Shown here: one piece after another, positions 8,054 to 16,048 of the stretch | Layout: every line of letters starts with the position of its first letter | Position numbering within the stretch: position 1 is the first letter of the stretch | From: Planctomycetota bacterium | Lineage (GTDB): Bacteria > Planctomycetota > MHYJ01 > JACPRB01 | DNA: 39,748 nucleotides | Direction of reading: 5' to 3' | Assembly (NCBI GenBank): GCA_016209705.1 | Contig: JACQVR010000079.1 | Span: 1 to 39,748 of the forward strand | Notes under the pieces: generated by a model | What the model was told of the DNA's origin: nothing | What the model saw: the letters and a program-made list of their open reading frames with translations, nothing else | The model's database searches: none | Made by a program: the position numbers and the translations under genes

Positions 8054-8734
8054 ATGGAGACGATTCTGGCGGACGATCGCGAGCGGGATTCGCGCGTGCC
8101 GGAATGGCTGGCGCGGTGCGAGACGATCGAATTGAAAATGGCGCGACTGTCGTGCGGCGACTACGCCCTTGGAACGCGGTGCGGAATCGAACGGAAGACG
8201 GCCGAAGACCTCGCCCTTTCCATCGTGGACGGGCGGCTGTTCCGGCAGATGAACGCGCTGCGCTTGCGCTATGACCGGCCTCTGCTTTTGATCGAAGGCT
8301 TGACTCCGGGATCCTCCATCGCACGGGTTCCTTGGCACGCGATCCAAGGCGCGCTCGTCAGCGCGGCGGCCGTATTCGGCGTGCCGGTGCTGCACGCGGC
8401 GGACGCCGAGGAATCCGCGCGCCTCATCGTGACGGCCGCCCGCCAACTGGAGCGCTCCTTTTCGGACGGGTATGCGCGGCCCGGCTATCGCCCGAAAGGA
8501 TTCCGAAAGAGAGCGCTCTTCATCCTCCAGGGCCTCTCTCGCGTGGGTCCCAAACGGGCCGCGGCGCTCTTCGACGCGTTCGGCAGCGTGCGGGCGGTGA
8601 TGACCGCTGAAGAAGGCGCGCTCGAAGGGGTTCCCTGGATCGGGCCGTCGATCGCGCGATCGATCCTCCGCGCGGTGGGGCCGGATCCAACGAAACCGGG
8701 AGCCCGCGTTGAACTCAAGAAAGAGGAGGCGTAA
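8054..8734 (+). CDS. XPF/ERCC4-type structure-specific nuclease with HhH domain
   Basis: A 226-residue protein. Residues 5-125 are an ERCC4 nuclease domain: DDRE at 7-10, and the defining GD(x)nERKx3D signature with GD at 35-36 and ERKTAED at 46-52. Residues 155-208 carry a tandem helix-hairpin-helix (LSRVGPKRAAALFDAFGS and VPWIGPSIARSIL). This is the nuclease-HhH arrangement of archaeal XPF and Mus81-type enzymes that cut branched or flap DNA, without a helicase. Such enzymes are rare in bacteria. ATG 8054 is chosen because DDRE belongs at the very N-terminus; the frame extends to a TTG at 8006 without a ribosome site. Confidence 0.85.
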   Translation: METILADDRERDSRVPEWLARCETIELKMARLSCGDYALGTRCGIERKTAEDLALSIVDGRLFRQMNALRLRYDRPLLLIEGLTPGSSIARVPWHAIQGALVSAAAVFGVPVLHAADAEESARLIVTAARQLERSFSDGYARPGYRPKGFRKRALFILQGLSRVGPKRAAALFDAFGSVRAVMTAEEGALEGVPWIGPSIARSILRAVGPDPTKPGARVELKKEEA

Positions 8735-8737
8735 GAT
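8732..8737 (+). promoter_or_regulatory. -10-like TAAGAT six bases before the second Uma2 start
   Basis: TAAGAT overlaps the stop codon of the ERCC4 gene and lies exactly 6 nt from ATG 8744, the same geometry as the first Uma2 gene. An AAGAGGAGG run ends about 14 nt before the ATG, too far to be an optimal ribosome site. Confidence 0.45.
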
Positions 8738-8743
8738 AATGCC

Positions 8744-9298
8744 ATGGCGCAGCTCAAGACGAGACCCCGCAAAACGCTGGAGGACTATTTCAACCTGCCG
8801 GACGAGGTGCGGGCGGAACTCATCGAGGGGGAGATCTTGATGTCTCCTTCCCCCACGCCGCGGCACCAAGTCCTCGTTTATCGCCTGCACCACCTTCTGG
8901 AAGATTATCTGAAACCCCGAGGCAGCGGCCAGATCTACGGTGCCCCCCTGGACGTGGTCCTGCCGTCGGGAGATGTGGTGCAGCCTGATATTATCTTCAT
9001 CTCGACGTCCCGGCGATCGATCGTCCGTGACCGGATTCGCGGCGTGCCGGATCTGCTCATCGAAGTCCTCTCCCCGGAGGGCATCGCGAGAGACCGGATC
9101 CTGAAGCGCGCGCTCTACGCGCGGAACGGCGTGAGAGAATACTGGATCGCGGATGACGAAGCGAAAGGCGTGGAAGTCCTGAAACGGTCGGGATCGGAAC
9201 TCGTTCCTCACGGCTACTTCGAGATCGGCGATACGCTCCGATCGCCCGTGCTCGCGGGCTTATCCCTGCCGGTGAGATCGATCTTCGAAACCGCGTAG
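8744..9298 (+). CDS. Uma2-family (DUF820) PD-(D/E)xK nuclease-like protein, second copy
   Basis: A 184-residue paralogue of the protein at 5689, with very similar sequence along its length (shared AELIEGEILMSPSP, PSGDVVQPDIIFIS, PDLLIEVLSPEGIARDR, ARNGVREYWI). The PD...ExL catalytic elements are present. It starts 9 bp after the ERCC4 nuclease gene on the same strand and so may also be transcribed with it. It ends 14 bp from the convergent cysS. The two Uma2 genes probably arose by duplication, but the genes around them are unrelated. Confidence 0.85.
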   Translation: MAQLKTRPRKTLEDYFNLPDEVRAELIEGEILMSPSPTPRHQVLVYRLHHLLEDYLKPRGSGQIYGAPLDVVLPSGDVVQPDIIFISTSRRSIVRDRIRGVPDLLIEVLSPEGIARDRILKRALYARNGVREYWIADDEAKGVEVLKRSGSELVPHGYFEIGDTLRSPVLAGLSLPVRSIFETA

Positions 9299-9312
9299 CG
9301 CGTGCGGCCCCG

Positions 9313-10758
9313 TCATCCCCGCTTCCACTTGGGACCTTCCTTCGTGTCCTCAACGATCCATCCCTTCGCCCGGATCTCGTCGCGCAGCCGGTCCGACTCC
9401 TTCCAGTCGCGGCGTGCCCGCGCTTCCTGGCGGCTTCGTCCCAACTCCAGGATGTCGGGCGGCGGACCGCTCCCGGCAACGGGAGGCAGGAAACCGAACA
9501 CCGAATCGCAGAGGTCGACGAGCGTCTTCAGCGCGGCGCCAGCCGAAGCGGAGCTGACGGAGCCGTCATCCAACGCCTTGTTGACATCGCGCGCAAACTC
9601 GTGGACCACGCCCAACGCTCCCGAAACGTTCAGGTCATCGTCCATGAAGGCGACGAATTTCTTCTCGGCGGCCTCGCAAAGAGACTGCAACGTCTCCGAC
9701 CCCGAAACGCCGGCGCCATAAACCCCCTGCAACCGGCGGTTCAATTCGTCCAACCGCGCCACCGCCGCCTTGGCGTCGTCGAACGACTTGAGCGTATAAT
9801 TCACCTGCTGGCGGTAGTGGGTGGAGACGAGCGCGTACCGAATGGCGTGCCCCGAATACCCTTTCCGCAACAAGTCCTCGATCGTGAAGAACGTCCCCTC
9901 CGACTTGGACATCTTCTTCCCGTCCCACAGCAGATGCCGCGCGTGCATCCAGTGCTTCACGAACGGCGCCTTGCCGGTGGCCGCCTCGCTCTGCGCAATC
10001 TCGCATTCGTGGTGCGGAAAGATGTTGTCCTCGCCCCCCGTGTGGATGTCGAGTTGCTCGCCCAGGTATTTCATGGACATCGCCGAGCATTCGATGTGCC
10101 ATCCCGGGAATCCGCGTCCCCAGGGCGAATCGAACTGCATGAGGTGCCGGGGATCCGTCTTCCACAGCGCGAAGTCCGCGGGATGCCGCTTCTCCGGATT
10201 GATCTCGATGCGCGCGCCCGCCTTGATCTGTTCCAGCGTGTTGCCGGACAGGCGGCCGTACGCGGGGAACTTCGTCACGTCGTAGTACACATTTCCGCCG
10301 ACCCGGTAGGCAGCGCCCTTCTCGAGCAGCGCCTGAATCAACCGAATCATGTCGGGGACGTGATCCGTCGCGCGAGGAAACCGGTGCGCGTCGCGGAAGT
10401 TCAGCGCCCGCCGCGCCTCGTGAAATTCCTTAATAAAATAGTCCGCCACTTCATAGGGGTTCGATACGTTGACGCCCTGCTCGCGCAGCCGGCGCAGGCC
10501 TTCCTCCATCTTGTCCACGCCCGCTTCGACGTGGTCCTGCGTCAGGTGGCCCACGTCGGTCAGGTTCATGATCTGCGCGACCTGGAATCCGCGGTATTCC
10601 AGATACCGCCGCAGCATATCCCCGAATGCGAACGTGCGGAAGTTGCCCACGTGGGGCGAGTCGTAGACCGTCGGACCGCAGTTGTACACCCGGATGCGGC
10701 CCGGTTCGATCGGCGCCAGTTCCTCGACCGCTTTCGTATAGGTGTTATGGAGTCTCAC
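9313..10758 (-). CDS. cysS: cysteinyl-tRNA synthetase
   Basis: A 481-residue class I aminoacyl-tRNA synthetase that charges tRNA-Cys. Visible are the HIGH-box HVGN (36-39), KMSKS (282-286), and the zinc site made by C27, C224 (WHIEC), H249 and E253. The C-terminal anticodon-binding helices end in KGWIVEDTKEGPKWKRG. Length is normal (E. coli 461). The start is a GTG at 10758, lying inside the 3' end of ispF (14-bp overlap), so the two genes are translationally coupled. No in-frame ATG fits the family N-terminus. Confidence 0.95.
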   Translation of the reverse strand: MRLHNTYTKAVEELAPIEPGRIRVYNCGPTVYDSPHVGNFRTFAFGDMLRRYLEYRGFQVAQIMNLTDVGHLTQDHVEAGVDKMEEGLRRLREQGVNVSNPYEVADYFIKEFHEARRALNFRDAHRFPRATDHVPDMIRLIQALLEKGAAYRVGGNVYYDVTKFPAYGRLSGNTLEQIKAGARIEINPEKRHPADFALWKTDPRHLMQFDSPWGRGFPGWHIECSAMSMKYLGEQLDIHTGGEDNIFPHHECEIAQSEAATGKAPFVKHWMHARHLLWDGKKMSKSEGTFFTIEDLLRKGYSGHAIRYALVSTHYRQQVNYTLKSFDDAKAAVARLDELNRRLQGVYGAGVSGSETLQSLCEAAEKKFVAFMDDDLNVSGALGVVHEFARDVNKALDDGSVSSASAGAALKTLVDLCDSVFGFLPPVAGSGPPPDILELGRSRQEARARRDWKESDRLRDEIRAKGWIVEDTKEGPKWKRG

Positions 10759-11215
10759 GCGGCACCAGTTCCACGACGGCGAAGCAGGCGATCGCCTCCC
10801 GATGGCCCACCGGTCCCAAGCCTTCCGCCGTCTTGGCTTTCACGTTGACCGGCGAGCCGCCCAGAAGCCTCGATACGTGCTCCGCGATCTCCCGTTTCCG
10901 CGCGCCGAGCTTCGGCTCTTCCGCAACCAGCGTGATATCGACGATGCCGATCTTCCAGGCCTTCAGATCCCCCAGGACCGACGCCAGCATGTCGGCGCCG
11001 GCGATACCGCGGAACTTCGGATCGGAATCCGGGAACCGGTCGCCGATGTCCCCTTTTCCCGCCGCCCCCAGGAGCGCGTCGATCACCGCGTGGAGCAGGA
11101 CGTCGCCGTCCGAATGCCCTTCCAGTCCGCGCGAGTGGTCGATGCGGAGGCCGCCGAGCCAGAGCGGGCGGCCGGCGGTCAGCCGGTGAATGTCGAAGCC
11201 GAAGCCTACGGACAT
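10745..11215 (-). CDS. ispF: 2-C-methyl-D-erythritol 2,4-cyclodiphosphate synthase
   Basis: A 156-residue MEP-pathway enzyme that cyclises CDP-methylerythritol 2-phosphate to the cyclodiphosphate on the route to isoprenoids. Metal ligands D8 and H10 (FDIHRL) and H42 region (GHSDGDVLLHA) are present, as is the C-terminal TAEGLGPVG motif. Length is that of the family. It sits between the kinase and cysS; linkage of isp genes with cysS is frequent in bacteria. Its ATG is 11 bp after the kinase stop. Confidence 0.94.
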   Translation of the reverse strand: MSVGFGFDIHRLTAGRPLWLGGLRIDHSRGLEGHSDGDVLLHAVIDALLGAAGKGDIGDRFPDSDPKFRGIAGADMLASVLGDLKAWKIGIVDITLVAEEPKLGARKREIAEHVSRLLGGSPVNVKAKTAEGLGPVGHREAIACFAVVELVPRETP

Positions 11216-11225
11216 GACGGATGAA

Positions 11226-11231
11226 ACTATA
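11226..11231 (-). promoter_or_regulatory. -10-like TATAGT before ispF
   Basis: TATAGT on the minus strand overlaps the kinase stop codon and lies 10 nt from the ispF ATG. It would give a leader of about 3 nt and let ispF-cysS be transcribed apart from the kinase. Confidence 0.4.
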
Positions 11232-12690
11232 GCAGACGGCGCGCGAAGGACGCTATGGAGTCCGCGGCGCCCAGGCAGAAAAGAGCGGCCGCCAGGAATC
11301 CCAGAGGCAGGTACACTCCCAAGCACATCATGATTTCCAGAACGGCGGTTCCGGACGGTCGCGCGCCCGCCAGCTTCGCGGTCCGCCGCGCCTCGTAGAG
11401 GTAATAGAAATTCAGGATGGCGCCCGGCACCCAGAACAGGAAATAAGCCAGAAAGGTGGCCAGCGCCGGGAGCATGTAGCTGCGCCGCGCCGCCGCCGCG
11501 GACTCGTGATCGAGGCGCCGCCGGGACCGCAAGGCCGCCACGAACTTCCGGGCGGTTTCGTCGACCCACGTGCCGCAATGACGGCACTTCTTCGCTTCCG
11601 CGTAAATGCCGCGCCCGCATGCCAGGCAAAACTTGCGCGCCCGATCGTCGGCCGCGGGCCGGGGAGGATCCTCGTCCAGGAATTCGATCTCCTCCCGCAT
11701 CGCTTCCTGCGCGTCCGCCACCACGGCGGTCGAGGCATGCCGGCGCTCTTCGTCATAGAAGAGAACTTCCAGCGTCAGCGCGCATCCGCGGCAGGTGAAC
11801 CGCTCCCCATCCCAGCGTCCCGGGATGGACATGCGGGCGCCGCACTCCGGGCATTCCGCGCGGAATTCGCCCTCCCGCAGCTCGGCCCCGTGGATTCGGT
11901 CGAAATCGGCCAGCGCGGCGGGCGCGTCCGAAAACCGGCGGCCGGGGTCCTCTTCGAGGCATCGGAACAGAAAGTCGTCCCACGCCGCGCTCAGTGCGGG
12001 CCGCTTGCGCGAGACCGGTTTGATGACCAGCGGGGTCTCTCCGGTCATGAGTGCGTACAAGATCTTCCCGAAGGAAAAGACGTCCGCGGCCTTCGCGCCG
12101 CCGGCCAGAAATTCCGCGCGAAATCGCTCCGGCGCGGCATACAGGGGAGACGCGACGCCCATCCATTGCTCGTCGGCCTCTCCGGACCGCTCGATGTCCC
12201 GCATTCCCTCCTCCGAGCGGCCGCCGAAGCCGACATCGATGAGTTTGACGGATCCGTCGGCCGCGATCAGCACGTTGCCGGGCGAAAGGTCGCCGTGCAC
12301 GAATCCATGTCCGTGCGCCACGGCCAGCGCTTCCAGGATGTTTCGTCCCAAAGCGAGGCGGTCGCTCAGGGGAAGCGTCCGCTCCGCCAGAACATCCTCC
12401 AGCGAGCGGCCCTCCACCAGTTCCATGCGCAGATAGGGAGGCGTGTGATCCAGCTCGACCGCCTCGATCCGCGGAAAGAAGCGGCCCGAGCGGCCGTCCA
12501 GGCGGCTCAGCGAACTTTGGGCGAACGCCTCGCGCCGGACATGATCGGGATGCAGGCGAGTATCGAACAGCTTGAGCGCCACGTTCCGGCCTTGATAGTC
12601 GGCCTTCCACACTTCCCCGAACCGCCCGCTCCCGATCCGTTCCAGAAGGCGGTGTCCCGCGATCATGTGTCCGGCGCGGATTTCCGGCAT
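11227..12690 (-). CDS. membrane Ser/Thr protein kinase with two zinc ribbons
   Basis: A 487-residue protein. Residues 10-265 are a Hanks-type kinase: glycine loop IGSGRFGEV (19-27), VAIK lysine K40 (NVALK), catalytic loop HGDLSPGN (132-139, Gly replacing the usual Arg of HRD), metal Asp 152 in DVG instead of DFG, and an APE-like AAPERF. Two four-Cys zinc ribbons follow (C280, C283, C300, C303 and C355, C358, C369, C372). Two membrane helices (about 406-428 and 452-475) close the chain, so the kinase is cytoplasmic and anchored at its C-terminus, the reverse of PknB. TATACT at 12728-12733 (minus) and GGGAG before the ATG suggest a normal leader. Confidence 0.85.
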   Translation of the reverse strand: MPEIRAGHMIAGHRLLERIGSGRFGEVWKADYQGRNVALKLFDTRLHPDHVRREAFAQSSLSRLDGRSGRFFPRIEAVELDHTPPYLRMELVEGRSLEDVLAERTLPLSDRLALGRNILEALAVAHGHGFVHGDLSPGNVLIAADGSVKLIDVGFGGRSEEGMRDIERSGEADEQWMGVASPLYAAPERFRAEFLAGGAKAADVFSFGKILYALMTGETPLVIKPVSRKRPALSAAWDDFLFRCLEEDPGRRFSDAPAALADFDRIHGAELREGEFRAECPECGARMSIPGRWDGERFTCRGCALTLEVLFYDEERRHASTAVVADAQEAMREEIEFLDEDPPRPAADDRARKFCLACGRGIYAEAKKCRHCGTWVDETARKFVAALRSRRRLDHESAAAARRSYMLPALATFLAYFLFWVPGAILNFYYLYEARRTAKLAGARPSGTAVLEIMMCLGVYLPLGFLAAALFCLGAADSIASFARRLL

Positions 12691-12947
12691 GGCGACAACT
12701 CCCGGAAGGCGAACCTCTTGCTTTCAAAGTATACCATGTACCTGACGGTCGAGGTCATCAGATTGTGACGGACGACGCCACGCTCGGAGCGTGTCGAAAT
12801 ATCCAAGGGGATGTCGCGCTATAGGGGATGCAGGTGATAAGACCTCCCTTGTGTGGTACGGCACATCTCCAATATCCCGACAATCTCCTCGCCCACTGAT
12901 GGGTTCGATCGACTGTATGACCGGCGGGCTTTGTTTACTTTTTGTCA
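12691..12947. other. intergenic stretch, no gene supported
   Basis: It holds the kinase promoter region (TATACT, minus strand), a short hairpin CACGC-TCGGA-GCGTG near 12780-12795, and degenerate GGGGAT / ATCTCC-like words (about 12808-12880) that resemble a decayed copy of the GGAGAT palindromic repeat. A 199-codon frame on the minus strand through this stretch lacks any sign of being a gene. Confidence 0.4.
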
Positions 12948-12976
12948 TTGCACGAGGACCGCCCGGCAAGTATAAA
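12948..12976 (+). promoter_or_regulatory. sigma-70 promoter TTGCAC-17-TATAAA
   Basis: TTGCAC (12948-12953) and TATAAA (12971-12976) are separated by exactly 17 bp. This is the best conventional plus-strand promoter in the window. It lies 430 bp before nadE and points into a hairpin-rich noncoding stretch. Confidence 0.6.
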
Positions 12977-12982
12977 GTCACG

Positions 12983-13195
12983 CTCGCCCCGCCGGTTTGT
13001 CGAATAAGCTGAAAACCGGCGGAGCTCGCTTCGGAAATGGCGGCTCGGCGAATTCGGGGCCGCCGCGCACGCCATTCCCAAGCGCGGGCGCGGTTTGAGA
13101 CCCCGCTGCGCGGCCGAAGCGGCCGCTCCGGCGTGGCGGAGGCCTGCCCGTTTTCAAGCGGAACAACCCCGTCGCAGGCGGCGGGGTTTGCATTT
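12983..13195 (+). ncRNA. candidate structured small RNA, family unknown
   Basis: Starting about 7 nt after the promoter, some 210 nt can form successive hairpins: GCCGGTTT/AAACCGGC (12991-13020), ATGGCG/CGCCAT enclosing a GGCGGC/GCCGCC stem (about 13036-13076), GCGGCC/GGCCGC (about 13110-13126), and a final 10-bp stem with tetraloop. No convincing codons span it. It lacks the hallmark words of tmRNA, RNase P RNA and SRP RNA as far as can be read. It could equally be a long nadE leader. Ends are estimates. Confidence 0.35.
13165..13189 (+). terminator. hairpin ending the candidate RNA
   Basis: AACCCCGTCG pairs with CGGCGGGGTT (one G-T pair) around a CAGG tetraloop, followed by TTGCATTTG. The stem is strong but the T run is weak, so termination may be partial. 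Confidence 0.4.
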
Positions 13196-13412
13196 GTCCC
13201 TGCATTTCGATCCTCGAGAGAGTCGGGAACCGCGACGGTGGCCGGACGGCGCCCGGCCGCGCGGTTCGGCCGCACCGCGGGCAAGCCTTCCGGCCCCAGG
13301 ATACGGACGGGGCGGCGTTTCAAGTAACTTATTACGGGGAAAGGAGATAGCTCGATAGGTTCGGTGCGTGACCCCGGCGGCCCATGCGGCCCTGCCCAGA
13401 AAAGGAGGCGAC

Positions 13413-15047
13413 ATGAAAATCGCGGCGGCGCAGATCAATCCCACGATCGGCGACTTCGCGGGCAACATCGACAAGGTCTTGCAGTACGTCGGCCGGGCCA
13501 AGGAAATGGAGGCCCACCTCGTCGTGTTTCCCGAAATGTGTCTGACCGGCTATCCCCCCCGCGACCTGCTGGAACGTTCTTACTTCATCGACGCGAACTT
13601 GGACGCGCTCAACGGACTGGCGCCTAAAGTCAAGGACATCGGCGTCATCGTCGGCTTCGTGGACCGGAATCCCACGGCGGAGGGCAAACCGCTGTACAAC
13701 GCCGCGGCGTTGCTGGAAGGCGGCGACATCTCCTACGTCGCCTACAAGTCCCTCCTGCCCACCTATGACGTCTTCGACGAGGACCGATATTTCGAGCCCG
13801 CCGCGGGCACCGCGCCCGTCAAGTTCGGCGACATGAAGATCGCCCTGACCATCTGCGAGGACTTGTGGACGGACGAGATCTGCGGTCCGCGCAAACTCTA
13901 CCATCGGGATCCCCTGGCCGACGTGGCCAAGAAAAAAATCGGGATGATCCTCAACCTGTCGGCGTCCCCGTGGTGGATTGGCAAAGAAAAACTGCGGATC
14001 GAGCTGGCGAAGCATAAGGCGCTGGAGCATCAGCTTCCCGTGCTCATGGTGAACCAGGTGGGAGGAAACGACGAGCTGGTCTTCGACGGCTCGAGCGTCT
14101 GCGTCAATGAAAAAGGCGAGATCATCGCGCAGGCGAAGAGTTTTGAAGAAGACCTCATGATGGTGGACCTCCAGTACGGCGCGGGGGATCTTCGCGGCGC
14201 CGACGGCGGCGATCCCGACATGGTGTATCGCGCGCTCGTCCTGGGCACGCGCGACTACGTGCTCAAATGCGGCTTCAAGAAGGTCGTCATCGGTCTTTCC
14301 GGCGGTATTGATTCCGCGGTCGTCGCGTCCGTCGCGACCCAGGCTCTGGGGCCTGAGAACGTCCTCGGGGTGATCATGCCGACGGAATTCTCCAGCCACG
14401 GATCCGTTCACGATTCGGAAGCCCTCGGACGTTCGTTGGGCCTCCAGATTCAGAACCTCTCCATTCAAGGGCTGTTCAAGGCGTACCTGGGGGAATTCGA
14501 GCGGCTCTTCCCCGGCAAACCGCGGGATGTCACCGAGGAGAACATTCAGGCGCGCATCCGCGGAAACATCCTGATGGCCGTCTCCAACAAGCTCGGGCAT
14601 CTCGTGCTTTCGACGGGCAACAAGAGCGAGCTGTCCACGGGCTACACGACCCTGTACGGAGACCTGTGCGGCGGCTTGGCCGTCCTTTCGGATGTTCCCA
14701 AGACGATGGTTTATCGGATCGCCAGGGAAGTCATCAACCGGGACCGCGAGGTCATCCCCCAAGCCATCCTGACCAAGCCGCCGAGCGCGGAGCTGCGGCT
14801 CGATCAGAAGGATTCCGACACGCTCCCCGACTACGAGATGCTCGATCCGATCTTGAAGGCGTACGTCGAAGATCGCCGGTCCCCGGAGGACATCATCGCC
14901 GGCGGCGCCGACGCCGAGATCGTGAAGCGGGTCCTCTGGCTGGTCGAAACGGCCGAGTACAAGCGGCGCCAGATGCCGATCGGCTTGAAGGTGACGACGA
15001 AGGCGTTCGGCGTGGGACGGCGTTTTCCCATCGCGCGCAAGATCTGA
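13413..15047 (+). CDS. nadE: glutamine-dependent NAD(+) synthetase
   Basis: A 544-residue two-domain enzyme that amidates nicotinate adenine dinucleotide to NAD. The N-terminal nitrilase-like glutaminase (about 1-250) shows its Glu (FPEMCLTGYP), Lys (YKSLLPTYDVF) and Cys (LTICEDLW). The C-terminal synthetase carries the ATP PP-loop GLSGGIDSAVVAS and the TGNKSELSTGYTTLYGD signature. The frame reaches a GTG at 13368, but ATG 13413 has an ideal AAGGAGG four bases before it and gives the usual MKIAAAQINP start. It is followed after 96 bp by NAD kinase, a logical pair in NAD(P) synthesis. Confidence 0.95.
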   Translation: MKIAAAQINPTIGDFAGNIDKVLQYVGRAKEMEAHLVVFPEMCLTGYPPRDLLERSYFIDANLDALNGLAPKVKDIGVIVGFVDRNPTAEGKPLYNAAALLEGGDISYVAYKSLLPTYDVFDEDRYFEPAAGTAPVKFGDMKIALTICEDLWTDEICGPRKLYHRDPLADVAKKKIGMILNLSASPWWIGKEKLRIELAKHKALEHQLPVLMVNQVGGNDELVFDGSSVCVNEKGEIIAQAKSFEEDLMMVDLQYGAGDLRGADGGDPDMVYRALVLGTRDYVLKCGFKKVVIGLSGGIDSAVVASVATQALGPENVLGVIMPTEFSSHGSVHDSEALGRSLGLQIQNLSIQGLFKAYLGEFERLFPGKPRDVTEENIQARIRGNILMAVSNKLGHLVLSTGNKSELSTGYTTLYGDLCGGLAVLSDVPKTMVYRIAREVINRDREVIPQAILTKPPSAELRLDQKDSDTLPDYEMLDPILKAYVEDRRSPEDIIAGGADAEIVKRVLWLVETAEYKRRQMPIGLKVTTKAFGVGRRFPIARKI

Positions 15048-15060
15048 ACACGCGTCCCGC

Positions 15061-15140
15061 GTTCAGCGTCCCATGTCCCGCGCCCGGATCCGACCGCGCC
15101 GACATCGGACGTGGGACATCGGACATGGGACGTGGGACGG
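15061..15140. repeat. GGGACATG-type palindromic repeat between nadE and NAD kinase
   Basis: CGTCCCATGTCC (15067-15078) is the exact reverse complement of GGACATGGGACG (15121-15132). The right arm is itself made of GACATCGGAC / GTGGGACATC units repeated every 8-11 bp up to 15140. The repeat ends three bases before the NAD kinase ATG. It fills the whole gap of the operon and could form a hairpin in the mRNA. Confidence 0.75.
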
Positions 15141-15143
15141 TTT

Positions 15144-16016
15144 ATGCGTGTCTTGGTGGTCTACAAGCCGTCGTTCCTGGAAGCGGCGCGTCCCGGCCGG
15201 ACCTCCTTGAGGCGGATTCCGGCCGCGCAGCGCCAGCGCCTGCGCCAAGCGGACGTGGAGAACCGCCGGACGATTCAAGAGGCCGAGCGCTTCCTCCGCC
15301 GCCGCGGCGTCGACTGCGACTTGGTGATGCGCGCGCGCCTGGCCGCGAGCGTCCGATACGATCTCATCGTGACGGTCGGAGGCGACGGCACCTTTTTCAT
15401 GGCCGCGCGGTATGCCGGACGTACGCCCCTCTTCGGCATCAACTCCGATCCGCGACATAGCCTGGGCCTTTTCACCGCCGCCGACCGCCGCACGTTTCCG
15501 GCCCGCTTGGACCGCGCGCTGGAAGGAAGGATGCCGGCGGTCCTCCTCCACCGGTTGCGCCTGTACCTCAACGGGCGGGCTCTGAAGGAGCGGATTTTGA
15601 ACGACGCGCTGTTCGCGCATCGGACCCCGGCCCACATTTCCCATTACGAAATCCGCGTGGACGGAAGGCCGGGAGAGAAACAACGATCCTCCGGTGTATG
15701 GATCAGCACCGCCGCGGGATCCACCGCGGGCATCCGCGCCGCCGGTGGAAGAAAAATGCCCGTCGATTCGGACCGCATGCAGTTTCTGGTTCGGGAGCCT
15801 TATGCGTGGCCGTACGGCTATCCCCGGCGGGTCCGCGGCGAGGCGCGCCGATCGATCGATTTGACGGTCTTCATGAACGAAGCCACGCTCTGGATGGACG
15901 GATCCCGAGCGCGTCGCGAGCTTCGTTTGGGAGATCACGTGCGCCTCGAAACCGGCGCCGAGCCGGCCGTGGTCCTCGGCTTTGATCGCGACCGGCGAGA
16001 TCGGCTGTTTCCGTGA
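15144..16016 (+). CDS. nadK: NAD kinase (ATP-NAD kinase family)
   Basis: A 290-residue enzyme phosphorylating NAD to NADP. It has GGDGT at 79-83 (VTVGGDGTFFM), the ND/NE motif at 153-154 (LNDALFAH) and the conserved WISTAAGSTAGIRAAGG around 187-203. These fit the ATP-NAD kinase fold; the N-terminal 60 residues diverge from E. coli NadK. The frame continues upstream to a GTG at 15111, but those codons are the palindromic repeat, so ATG 15144 (MRVLVVYKPS) is chosen. It follows nadE in the same direction. Confidence 0.85.
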   Translation: MRVLVVYKPSFLEAARPGRTSLRRIPAAQRQRLRQADVENRRTIQEAERFLRRRGVDCDLVMRARLAASVRYDLIVTVGGDGTFFMAARYAGRTPLFGINSDPRHSLGLFTAADRRTFPARLDRALEGRMPAVLLHRLRLYLNGRALKERILNDALFAHRTPAHISHYEIRVDGRPGEKQRSSGVWISTAAGSTAGIRAAGGRKMPVDSDRMQFLVREPYAWPYGYPRRVRGEARRSIDLTVFMNEATLWMDGSRARRELRLGDHVRLETGAEPAVVLGFDRDRRDRLFP

Positions 16017-16048
16017 AGATTTCAAGGTCATCGCAGCCGGCTCCGAGA

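Noticed and set aside
12983..13195. tmRNA, RNase P RNA or SRP RNA
   Set aside because: No CCA-type end, no GAGGAAAGUCC-type or GGAAGCAGC-type conserved core seen; covariance models were not run.
12724..13323. 199-codon frame on the minus strand
   Set aside because: It runs antisense through a promoter and hairpins, is rich in Arg/Pro/Gly without pattern, and has no ribosome site.
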